DNA of 44,211 nt from positions 1 through 44,211 of the forward strand of contig JAFGBI010000101.1 in NCBI GenBank assembly GCA_016933275.1. Reading direction: 5' to 3'. The translations under genes were made by a program, and so were the position numbers. The notes under the pieces were generated by a model. That model was not told where the DNA came from. It ran no database searches and worked only from the letters and a program-made list of their open reading frames with translations. Positions within the stretch are counted from its first letter, which is position 1. Every line of letters begins with the position of its first letter. The DNA comes from Polyangiaceae bacterium. GTDB taxonomy: Bacteria > Myxococcota_A > Polyangia > Polyangiales > Polyangiaceae. This document shows positions 1-6,923 of this stretch, one piece after another.

Positions 1-572
1 AGCGTGAGCACGGCGTTGTCGTGATCCTCGCCGTTGGCGATGAGGCCGCGTGCGCGGTGCAGGCTCGTGAGATCGGGATCGTCGTCGGCGAGGTGCCCGA
101 ACACGACCCGGCGCCCGCGCTCGCGGAGCCGGCGAGCGGCCGCTTCGTTCTCCTCGTAGATGACGAAGGGAACCCCTTGGTGCTCGAGGTGCCGCACGAA
201 GGTCTCTACCGCGGGCCCGTAGCGATAGATCACCACATGACGCTCGAGGTTTGGCAGGCTCGTGGGCAAGCGTCCCTCGAAGCGCTCCTCCAGGAAGGGC
301 ATGAGGAAGATCGGGAAGACCAGGAAGACCAGGAAGACACCGGCGAACTGCACCAGGATCACGAAGCCCACCATCAACGGATGACGCCAGTGGTGGTCCC
401 CCCCGTACCCGGTGGTCGTGAAGGTCTCTGCGGCCCAGCTCAAGCTGCTGGAGAAGTCGCGGGGATCGTGCTCGAGGTGGGTCATTCCGAGCATGTACAG
501 CCAGGCGAAGCAGATGATCAGGATCGGCGTCGAGCCGAGCAGGAGAAGGAGGCGACGCAGCGATCTCCGCAT
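1..572 (-). CDS. Ion channel (K+ selectivity filter) with RCK/TrkA-N domain, 3' end beyond window
   Basis: A two-helix potassium channel subunit with a cytoplasmic nucleotide-binding RCK (TrkA-N) domain. About 190 residues are visible and the gene runs off the left edge. A hydrophobic helix lies at about residues 7-28, the selectivity filter TTTGYGG at 52-58, and a second helix at about 66-92. The RCK Rossmann fold begins near residue 113 (HVVIYRYGPAVETF). In this family the filter conducts K+ and RCK binding of ligand gates the pore. The usual GxGxxG of the Rossmann loop is altered here (YRYGPAV). The first ATG before the helix was taken as the start. There is no good ribosome-binding site, and the same frame stays open upstream to the stop at 1002-1004. 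Family confidence is high; the start is uncertain. Confidence 0.85.
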   Translation of the reverse strand, partial: MRRSLRRLLLLLGSTPILIICFAWLYMLGMTHLEHDPRDFSSSLSWAAETFTTTGYGGDHHWRHPLMVGFVILVQFAGVFLVFLVFPIFLMPFLEERFEGRLPTSLPNLERHVVIYRYGPAVETFVRHLEHQGVPFVIYEENEAAARRLRERGRRVVFGHLADDDPDLTSLHRARGLIANGEDHDNAVLT

Positions 573-1001
573 GTACGGCCAGGTTACCCCGAAACGGGGC
601 TGTCTCGCTCGAAGGTGTCGCGGCGCCCTGCGCTCCCGCCCCCTCCCGCAGCTTCGCCGGGGCTCGGCCGTGGCGTCGCCCACCTCTCGCTGGCGGGTCG
701 CGCGGGGGAGGCGAGCGCTGCACAACGCGGTGAGCTGGCGTCCCGTGTCGGCCTCGAAGACGTCGATGCCCACGGGGTTTCTGGCGACGAGCGAGCGTCT
801 GCTCGGGTCGACGGCGAGCATCGGAACGCGGTCCGGAAAGGCAATGCGAACGCGCTCGTCGCCACGCCGTGCGTCACCACCGACGACAGTGAACGGATAG
901 GACCCTTCTTTTCCAACGTCGAGAGTCGTGGTGGGAGAGCACGATCTTCTCCAAGGCTGCGGACCGTAGGCTGGAGGCTTTCGGTCAGGTGGCGAGGCGC
1001 G
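573..1001 (-). other. Open, protein-like frame continuous with the channel gene, no clear start
   Basis: The frame of the channel gene stays open for 143 codons upstream, from the TGA at 1002-1004 to the channel ATG. The stretch TTLDVGKEGSYPFTVVGG and the following segment ending near VFEADTGRQL read like a folded beta-rich domain. The next 40 or so codons are Arg-rich and look random. There is no early ATG; the first in-frame one lies mid-segment (PMLAVD). It may be the remnant of an independent small gene, or an N-terminal extension of the channel starting from a non-ATG codon. No function is proposed. Confidence 0.25.
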
Positions 1002-1187
1002 TCAGCTGGCCGGTGGTGGCTCGGCGGCGGCGAGGGCCCGCCGGCCCGTGGTGGTGACCTGGTAGCGATGCGTTCGCGGGACCTTCCTGAGGATCCCATG
1101 GGCTCGAAGCCGGCGTCGCTGTCCCGATCCTCGAAGCACCAGGCGGTCGAAGCCGAACAGTACACCCTGCCAACCCGACCCGGACTC
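1002..1187 (-). pseudogene. C-terminal winged-helix remnant of a conserved hypothetical protein
   Basis: A minus-strand frame ending in TGA encodes RRRLRAHGILRKVPRTHRYQ followed by VTTTGRRALAAA. The pattern of a short helix, then 'HG-I/L-x-R-x-P-R/K-THRY-x-VT-x-G-R' is one I recognise as the C-terminal winged-helix segment of a widespread family of about 400-residue hypothetical proteins. Only about 60 codons survive, with no start and no N-terminal part. It is read as a decayed gene fragment. The assignment rests on motif memory alone. Confidence 0.4.
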
Positions 1188-1615
1188 GGAATGCCGGAGC
1201 TGGCTTCGGTACCCGATTCAACTTCAGCCGGGACGGAAGACCCCCGCGACTCCGCGATCGATGATGAGGACCATGGCGGCCCAGCTCGTCGCTGTTGGGG
1301 GCGGCACGAACGTTGGCCTCATCCAGAGCCTGGGCGGCTATCCCGAGCTGGACGGGCGGGCGACCGCGTGCGGCTTGCTCGGGGTGTTTGGCCTCGGGGC
1401 CGTCGGAGGGCAATGGATGGCGCGACTCCGAGCCATCCGCCGGCAGCCCGGCTGAGCGGTCTGGACAAGGTCGAGCGACCCCCCTGGGGTATCACTGCTG
1501 GTCGCTCATGGTGGCACCGAACACCCGGCAACAGGGCGCAACCTGCGTGCAACTTGCATGCGAGCTGCGCGCCCCAGGGGAGCCGCCACGCCGGCGACCC
1601 CGCACCCACACCGGC
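1188..1615. other. Non-coding stretch between winged-helix remnant and GT39-like gene
   Basis: About 430 bases with no frame that looks like protein on either strand. The overlapping open frames are Arg/Pro/Ser-rich, as expected from random high-GC sequence. No clear terminator or RNA gene was seen. Confidence 0.4.
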
Positions 1616-3292
1616 TCATGGCTCCCCGGAACGCCGAACGTAGATGGTGAAGTCGCGGATGTCTCCAGCGATGACGAAGTCGCGCTCGAGCGTCGCACGG
1701 AGCTCGGGGAACGTGCCCAGCGCGCCGGCCGAATCGAGGTCGTCGCCGGTCACCTTGGAGAAGCGGTCCCCGCGTTGCACCACGATGGCCGCGGGCGGTT
1801 TCGCGGCGAGATCTCGGAGCAGTGTGGCGCGCGCCTGGTCCATCTGCCACGCCGTTCGCTGGGGGACGTTGTAGATGAAGCGTGACGCGGCCGGACGCTC
1901 GGCGAGCCAGTAGATCACGGGTTCGAACCCCCAGACGAAGATCGGAGACCCCTCGGGCACGCGTTGTCTGAGCTCCAACGCCACCGCTCGATCGTCGTCG
2001 AGGACGTAATCCCCCACCCGACAGAGGTCGCGATCGAGCTCGTCGCGCGCGACCACCGACTGCGGATGCACGAGGAAGCTCAGGCGACGGAGGGAGCGAG
2101 CCCAGAAGGAGGGACCGAGATCGTAGACGATGGGCCGCATGGCGAGCACGAGGCCCAGAAATGCGACCAGCGCGGTGACGCCCCCGGTGCCGGTGCCGAG
2201 CATCCTCCGCCAGAGCTTGTAGAGGCCGATCCCGGCGATGAACGCGACGAGGAGGAGCGTCGACGAGTAGTGGTACTGGAAGAACTTGTTCTGCATCGCC
2301 ACGCCGGCAATGTTGACCGCGATGATGCCGAGCAGGACGAGGACTGCCTCGTGCTCTCGGCTGTGGAGCGGGCGGATGGTGATGGCCGCGATGAAGCCGA
2401 CGGCCATGATCGGCGTGAATCGGAAGAGGACCTCCGCGAGCGCGTAGTAGAACGCCTCGCTCGCGGTGAAGTACTGGTAGAGGGTCGAGTAGCCGGGCGT
2501 GAACGCGAACATCGTCCACGTGAGGTCGGTCCAGGCACCGCCGAACCAGAACCAGGCCGCACAGAGCACGATCGGCACGAGGCTAGAGAGCCCGGCGACG
2601 AGGAAGGGCAGCGCGGCACGGGACCAGCGCGCGGTTCGGATGAACTCCCGACGTCCGAGGTAGAGCGCGGCGACGAAGGCGCCGCCCGCGATGGTGGGCT
2701 TGAAGAGGAAGGCCGCCCCGAACAACGCCCCGACGCCGATCCATTGGGGCCAGCGGCGCCAGCCGGGTTGCTCGAGGAAGAGCAGGAGCAACGCGTAGAC
2801 GACCAGGAAGCCGCCGAACGCCTCGGGCTGCGCTGAGTGCCAGAACTCCAGATTGGCGTGGCCGAACACCGCGACGGCTGCCGCGAGGTCGCCGACCCGG
2901 CGCTTCTCGAGCACGACCTCGGCGAGCCGCCGGTACGCGAACGCCACCCCGAGCAGGCCCGCGACCTCGACGAGCCGGATCGCCAGCATGGATTTGCCAA
3001 AGATCCCCTGGGCCAGGACGAACGCCAGGAAGATGCCCGGCGTCTTGAAGTCCCAGACATCCCGGTAGGGCATCTGCCCCGAGAGGATCCCGTCGGCGAC
3101 CACCGCGTAGATCGACTGGTCCCGACCGAACGAGAACAGCAGGATCTGGACGCACGAAAAGACGATGAGGACCCACGCCACCACCGCCACCCAGAGATCG
3201 GGATCGGTGATGCGCTGGTGCGAGATCACCTCGGCGGAGTCGGCCGCTGCCGGTGGGATGGACGGCGGAGGGATCGACTCGACGCTCGGCAT
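1616..3292 (-). CDS. Polytopic membrane glycosyltransferase-like protein (GT39/ArnT type)
   Basis: A 558-residue inner-membrane protein. A short Pro/Ser-rich N-terminus is followed by many hydrophobic helices spread through residues 32-400 and a soluble C-terminal domain (about 400-558). After the first helix comes GRDQSIYAVVADGILSGQMP and then YRDVWDFKTPG. An acidic residue in the first periplasmic loop followed by this kind of segment is typical of lipid-linked-sugar glycosyltransferases of the GT-C fold. These transfer sugars from polyprenyl-phosphate donors on the outer face of the membrane. The acceptor cannot be told. The ATG start gives a sensible N-terminus and the stop is TGA. It stands alone, upstream of tRNA-Arg on the opposite strand. 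A link with the glycan genes from 15.6 to 25 kb is plausible but unproven. Confidence 0.8.
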   Translation of the reverse strand: MPSVESIPPPSIPPAAADSAEVISHQRITDPDLWVAVVAWVLIVFSCVQILLFSFGRDQSIYAVVADGILSGQMPYRDVWDFKTPGIFLAFVLAQGIFGKSMLAIRLVEVAGLLGVAFAYRRLAEVVLEKRRVGDLAAAVAVFGHANLEFWHSAQPEAFGGFLVVYALLLLFLEQPGWRRWPQWIGVGALFGAAFLFKPTIAGGAFVAALYLGRREFIRTARWSRAALPFLVAGLSSLVPIVLCAAWFWFGGAWTDLTWTMFAFTPGYSTLYQYFTASEAFYYALAEVLFRFTPIMAVGFIAAITIRPLHSREHEAVLVLLGIIAVNIAGVAMQNKFFQYHYSSTLLLVAFIAGIGLYKLWRRMLGTGTGGVTALVAFLGLVLAMRPIVYDLGPSFWARSLRRLSFLVHPQSVVARDELDRDLCRVGDYVLDDDRAVALELRQRVPEGSPIFVWGFEPVIYWLAERPAASRFIYNVPQRTAWQMDQARATLLRDLAAKPPAAIVVQRGDRFSKVTGDDLDSAGALGTFPELRATLERDFVIAGDIRDFTIYVRRSGEP

Positions 3293-3456
3293 GCGAACCC
3301 GACGCTATCGATGCCCGAGCGGGCTGGCTAGCTCGGCCAAGCACCCGAACCCGAAACCCCGGCCGAAAGGACGTTTTTCGCCCTTCCTTCCCCCACCTTG
3401 ACCAGCCGGGCCCCGCGGTCTACTGAGCTCCTCGCGGTGACCGTCAGGCACCGTTC

Positions 3457-3530
3457 GCGCCCCTAGCTCAGCTGGATAGAGCAACGGACTTCGAATCCGT
3501 AGGTCGTCCGTTCGAATCGGTCGGGGCGCG
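3457..3530 (+). tRNA. tRNA-Arg (anticodon TCG)
   Basis: A full cloverleaf can be drawn. The acceptor stem GCGCCCC pairs with GGGGCGC, the D arm is GCTC...GAGC, and the anticodon stem ACGGA/TCCGT has loop CTTCGAA, giving anticodon TCG at positions 34-36. A 5-nt variable loop is followed by a T arm GTCCG/CGGTC with loop TTCGAAT. The T stem has one T-T mismatch. The discriminator base is G and no CCA is encoded. It reads CGA codons by standard pairing, which are common in this GC-rich DNA. Confidence 0.93.
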
Positions 3531-3544
3531 CAAGATATAGGTGC

Positions 3545-3564
3545 CCGTAACTACGGCGTTTTTT
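3545..3564 (+). terminator. Weak hairpin plus T6, possible terminator of tRNA-Arg
   Basis: Fifteen bases after the tRNA a short stem CCGT/ACGG with loop AACT is followed by CG and six T residues. T runs are rare in this DNA, so the position is suggestive. The stem is only four base pairs, so this is a weak call. Confidence 0.3.
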
Positions 3565-3906
3565 GTCCTGGCGCGGAACGACTTCGGCGCAGCCCCGCCA
3601 AGAGCTGCCGGAAGAATGGCCGGCAGAACCGGCCGATAGCTGGACTGAACGCCGGATGCGACTCCCGAAGGCGGTCGCGGAGCAGGAGGGCCTTCGCAAC
3701 CGTGTTCCGCCCAGCAGAGGGATCGAACCCGCAACACCCTGCGCGGGACAGGCCCCAACCCAAGGACGGCGGCGGATCGTGTCCGCGCCCGGTCTCCTTT
3801 TTGGCGGGGGCGAGCCCCAGGGCAATCGCATCATCCGACACCCTCTGCGAAGAGCACCTGAAGCAGGAAAGGTTTGTGCCCCCCGGCCTGAAGGCGTCGG
3901 GTCCTG
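3565..3906. other. Gene-free stretch downstream of tRNA-Arg
   Basis: No convincing coding frame. It contains one copy of the dispersed repeat described separately at 3738-3817. Just before that repeat, the minus strand reads GCGGGTTCGATCCC, which resembles a tRNA T-arm. No matching acceptor or anticodon arms could be found, so no tRNA is called. Confidence 0.35.
3738..3817. repeat. Dispersed repeat, copy A (partner at 35443-35526)
   Basis: This 80-base stretch aligns along its whole length with 35443-35526 in the same orientation. The best-conserved blocks are GGACAGGCCCC(C)AACCCAAG and CTTTTTGGCGGGGG. Between them both copies carry a variable GGCGGC-rich middle and small indels. It lies outside genes in both places. 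Its function is unknown; it could be a decayed small mobile element or a repeated structured site. Confidence 0.55.
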
Positions 3907-4095
3907 ATGCCCACCTTGGTTTTCGCAGGTCTCACTCAGGCGGCGGCGGCGACGGCACTCGGCACCGGACTGGCTGCCAAGCAGCAGTGGTACGTGCGGA
4001 ACAACCCCGTCGCGCTCCGTGTTGATCCGGTGGTGGTGGGGCGTCGCGAAGAACGGCCGGGTACGTACGGACTGAGCGTTTCGGGGGTGTTCTAG
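3907..4095 (+). CDS. Short open frame, possibly C-terminal remnant; function unknown
   Basis: A 62-codon frame whose residue mix looks more protein-like than its neighbours. It contains the segment AAKQQWYVRNNPVALRVDP and ends in YGLSVSGVF. A C-terminal Phe after alternating hydrophobic residues would fit the last strand of an outer-membrane barrel, but the piece is too short to say. There is no ribosome-binding site. It may be a gene fragment or chance. Confidence 0.2.
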   Translation: MPTLVFAGLTQAAAATALGTGLAAKQQWYVRNNPVALRVDPVVVGRREERPGTYGLSVSGVF

Positions 4096-4114
4096 CGCGG
4101 CAATCGCGTCGATC

Positions 4115-5644
4115 TCATCGCTCCGCGCAGCGATGGAGGACAAGCTCCACGGTAGCGCCGACGCTGGTGGCGACTCGCGCGCCAGCGAGGGCGTAGCCAC
4201 CAGGGAGCCGCTCGATGGCGTCGAAATGGTCGGTGACGTCGGGCGCGTCGTAGGCCTCGACGGGGCCGGGTTTCCCGTCCACGACATGGCGGACCTCGGC
4301 GTGGTCGTCGACGGTGACGAGCACGGCGATGTCTCCATCCTGCTCGGCCAGATCGGGAGCGTCGTAGAGCCGCGTCTCGACGGGGTGGGACGACAGCTCC
4401 TCGCGGCCGGAAGGATCGCGCCGCCACACGACGAGCAGGTCTGGCTCCTCGAAGTCGTCACGGGTGTCGAGCCAGGACAGGACCAGGCTGCCGTCACCGG
4501 CGGCCACGAGTGGCAGGGAGGGGAATCCGCCCTGGAGGTCCTGCCGGAAGGTTGCCACCCGGGCCTCGCTGGCGATCGTGAGTCCGTCCGGCTCGAGTTC
4601 GTGGAGATGCACCCGACGATCGCCCGACGCGATCTCCGCCCACGCGACGGCCCAGCCCGCAGCGGTGGGAACCACGGAGCGGGGTTCGACGATGGCGTCC
4701 CCGGTGGCGAGGGGGACGTCCGTGCGCTGGCTGCCGTCCCGGGAGAAGGTGGCGAAATGCACGACCCCATGGTTGCCGATCAGCTCTCCCGAGCCCAGGA
4801 GGTAGGCGACCGCGAGCCGATCCTCGCCCACCGCTGCCGCGACCCAAACGTCGCTGCTCGGCCCGACGTCGAGATCGACGAACGTCTCCGCGACGAGGTC
4901 GCCCGCGGCGCTCAGCTGACGGAGCTCGAGCTGCCCGGCGCCGGCGTGGAGCAACAGAAAGCCCGTCTCGGTCGCCAGCAGCTGGGAATGCCGACCACCC
5001 GGCAGGTGGACGACGCCCAGCTGCTCCCCGTCGAGATCGTGGCGGTACAGGCGCGCCCCCGCCTCGGCGTTCGTGAGCGCCAGCAGGATGAGCTCATCTT
5101 CACGACGGAGCAGGCTCGGGACCCTGGTGTCGTGGGGCAGCGCCCGATCCACGACAAGCTCGAGCGTCTCGGGCAGGCAGGCTTCACCGCCCGCGCCGCC
5201 TTCGCCCGAGACGCCCGCGGCCGCGCCGGAGCCGGAGAGCTCTCCGGCCGCACTGCCTTGTCCTCCCGCGCCGAGGTCCCCCCCGGCGCCCCCCCGACCC
5301 GCGCCGGGCAACCCGCCAGCTCCACCACTGGACTTCCCTCCCGTGACCCCGACCTGACCGCCTGCCGACGGTGTCCCCCCCGACGCCACCCCGCCCGACG
5401 GCGCCCCGCCCGACGCCAGCTCACCCGACGGCGCCCCGCCCGATGGCGCGCCTCCGGACCCCGAGGCTCCCGATGCCGACGAGCTATTGGGTACGTTCTC
5501 CCGTCCGGGTGCTCCCGCAAGTGACGAGTCCGTTCGCGGCGTCGTTTCGGACGCGAGGTCGGCGAGGTCGGCGAGGTTCGTGCGACCTCCGCACGACTGG
5601 CTCGCTCCGAACCACAGCGCCACCAGCGGCCAGGAGGTCCTCAT
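4115..5644 (-). CDS. Secreted lipoprotein with Gly/Ser-rich linker and propeller-like domain
   Basis: 509 residues. The signal peptide ends in the lipobox ASQSC (Cys18), so the protein should be lipidated and exported. Residues about 45-145 are a low-complexity linker rich in repeated GGAPSG-type units. The remaining 360 residues are a soluble domain made of repeated beta segments with Asp/Gly turns, such as LLALTNAEAGARLYRHDLDG and LPLVAAGDGSLVLSWLDTRD. This pattern suits a beta-propeller, but no named family is recognised. The start is the ATG giving the signal peptide; longer upstream frames are Arg-rich and unlikely. The leader contains the 26-bp inverted repeat at 5710-5776. It is divergent from the Cys-rich lipoprotein at 5903. 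Confidence 0.75.
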   Translation of the reverse strand: MRTSWPLVALWFGASQSCGGRTNLADLADLASETTPRTDSSLAGAPGRENVPNSSSASGASGSGGAPSGGAPSGELASGGAPSGGVASGGTPSAGGQVGVTGGKSSGGAGGLPGAGRGGAGGDLGAGGQGSAAGELSGSGAAAGVSGEGGAGGEACLPETLELVVDRALPHDTRVPSLLRREDELILLALTNAEAGARLYRHDLDGEQLGVVHLPGGRHSQLLATETGFLLLHAGAGQLELRQLSAAGDLVAETFVDLDVGPSSDVWVAAAVGEDRLAVAYLLGSGELIGNHGVVHFATFSRDGSQRTDVPLATGDAIVEPRSVVPTAAGWAVAWAEIASGDRRVHLHELEPDGLTIASEARVATFRQDLQGGFPSLPLVAAGDGSLVLSWLDTRDDFEEPDLLVVWRRDPSGREELSSHPVETRLYDAPDLAEQDGDIAVLVTVDDHAEVRHVVDGKPGPVEAYDAPDVTDHFDAIERLPGGYALAGARVATSVGATVELVLHRCAER

Positions 5645-5709
5645 CTTGGCGTCCACTCTAGCAGCGGCGAGCCCGAAGGCCGCGTCTAGAGCACCGATCT
5701 GGTTGCCAG

Positions 5710-5776
5710 CAGCAGAGGCAGCGCTGGAAACGCGTTCATGCGAGGCGAGGACGCGTTTCCAGCGCTGCCTCTGCTG
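5710..5776. repeat. Perfect 26-bp inverted repeat in the divergent intergenic region
   Basis: Left arm 5710-5735 is the exact reverse complement of right arm 5751-5776 (26 of 26). A further G-T and C-G pair extend the stem inward, leaving an 11-base loop. The outer part of the left arm is CAGCAGAGGCAGCGC. It lies 66 bases upstream of the minus-strand lipoprotein ATG and 127 bases before the plus-strand one. There is no T tract, so it is not a standard terminator. It could act as a leader hairpin or be a leftover of a small mobile repeat. Confidence 0.85.
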
Positions 5777-5800
5777 AGGTCTGCGGCCGGTTCGGTGCTC

Positions 5801-5842
5801 TGGGTCATTGACTTGACGCAGCAACCAACCTGATTGCTGCTC
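5801..5842 (+). repeat. 42-bp dispersed repeat, single diverged copy
   Basis: Matches 35 of 42 positions, without gaps, with the minus strand of the tandem repeat at 37828-37940. In frame it reads WVIDLTQQPT and then a TGA stop; the other copies read WVVDLTQLST and then the same stop. Two of the first differences are silent (GTC/GTT, ACG/ACA). It starts 25 bases after the 26-bp inverted repeat. Confidence 0.7.
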
Positions 5843-5902
5843 TGGGGTACGAGAAGACCGTCGAGCTCGCGACCCGCGGGAGGGCCGCGCTCCAATCGGA
5901 CG

Positions 5903-6580
5903 ATGTCGCGAACAGACTGGGGGCTCGGGACGTGGCTCGGTATCCTGCTGGTCGCCTGCGGCGGGAAGACGGTCTCCGACTCCGCGGGCGCCGGAGGCAC
6001 GACTGGAGCCAGCGCCCCGGACTTCGGTGGAGCTCTGGCCGGCGGCACCCCGAGCGGCGGCTCGGCCTCGGGCGGTACCGCGGGTACGGGTGCGGTGATG
6101 GGCTGCTACGTCGCCGTGCAAGCGGACGCGTGCTGCACCCCGCCGCTCGCGGCCGACTCGCTCGCGTCCCCGGATCCCTGCCTCGTGCCCTACGATGACC
6201 TCTACCTGAACGCGACCTTGGAAGCCTGCCCGGACGCACAATCCTGCCTGTGGATGAACTGCATCCGCGTGCGGCCGTCGAGCCGCGTCCTCACCCGCGA
6301 CCACGCGGGCGCCTGCGTGGTCACGGACGAGTGCGTCCACGCTGCCAGCGACTGCGTGGTGGCGAGTGATCGAGACCGTTGCTGCGAATGCCCGGCGGTG
6401 CTGCCACGGGTCGTGGTGGAGACCGATCCGTGCATCGTCGTGGGCGACGAGGCACCGCGGATCCCCTGCGCCGATTGCTCGAGCATCCGCTGCGCGGGCT
6501 GCACCGGAGTCCTACCCAACCCCGCCTGTGGCCCCCAGGGCGAATTCGGGCTAGCGACCTGCATGGCCGGCGTTCGGTAG
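5903..6580 (+). CDS. Cys-rich secreted lipoprotein, unknown function
   Basis: 225 residues. The signal peptide ends in LLVAC with the lipid-attachment Cys at about residue 17, followed by a linker of GGTPSGGSASGG type to about residue 65. The rest is dense in cysteine: CYVAVQADACC, CLWMNCIRV, DRCCECPAVL, CADCSSIRCAGC. These are probably paired in disulphides outside the cytoplasm. I know no family with this spacing. The chosen ATG gives the signal peptide directly; an upstream in-frame extension is Arg/Pro-rich and rejected. It is the divergent partner of the lipoprotein at 4115-5644. Confidence 0.7.
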   Translation: MSRTDWGLGTWLGILLVACGGKTVSDSAGAGGTTGASAPDFGGALAGGTPSGGSASGGTAGTGAVMGCYVAVQADACCTPPLAADSLASPDPCLVPYDDLYLNATLEACPDAQSCLWMNCIRVRPSSRVLTRDHAGACVVTDECVHAASDCVVASDRDRCCECPAVLPRVVVETDPCIVVGDEAPRIPCADCSSIRCAGCTGVLPNPACGPQGEFGLATCMAGVR

Positions 6581-6923
6581 GCTGGCGGCCCCCTTCCGGA
6601 ACCACGCCGAGCAGTGCTGCCGACTACGGCACGCTCGAGGCACACTACGCCTACAGCAAGACGGGCACCGGCGGCGGCTTCTCGTGTGTTGGCATGTATG
6701 GGCGACCACGGGAACGGATGCCGCCTTCGGGGTGGACAACACGGCTCGCCGGCGTTTGGCCTCGTCTCCTACCTGGATGGCTCGGGCGCCCGTCTCTTCG
6801 GCCAACCTCGTGGCATTTCGGGCGGTGCTCGGCCGGCTGCGGAGAGGGTGAACGGGGGGGCGACCCTCGGACGACCTCGTTCATTTGTCCGGCCGTCACG
6901 CCGGATGGTACCGATGGCCCGTA
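6581..6923. other. Gene-free stretch before the helicase fusion
   Basis: About 340 bases. Two plus-strand frames look faintly protein-like in succession (a segment with YGTLEAHYAYSKTGTGGG, then one with GLVSYLDGSGARLFGQPRG), but neither has a start or a recognisable family. It could be a decayed gene or chance. Confidence 0.25.

Noticed and set aside
21..1643. Very long plus-strand open frame of 540 codons at the left end
   Set aside because: It lies opposite the K+ channel and GT39-like genes, is rich in Arg/Gly/His/Glu, and shows no domain. It is a high-GC shadow frame.
3711..3745. Second tRNA suggested by a T-arm-like GGTTCGATCC on the minus strand
   Set aside because: No acceptor, D or anticodon arm could be matched around it.
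5710..5776. Integron attC site
   Set aside because: The arms are perfectly complementary and lack the RYYYAAC/GTTRRRY core sites and extrahelical bases; no integrase is present.
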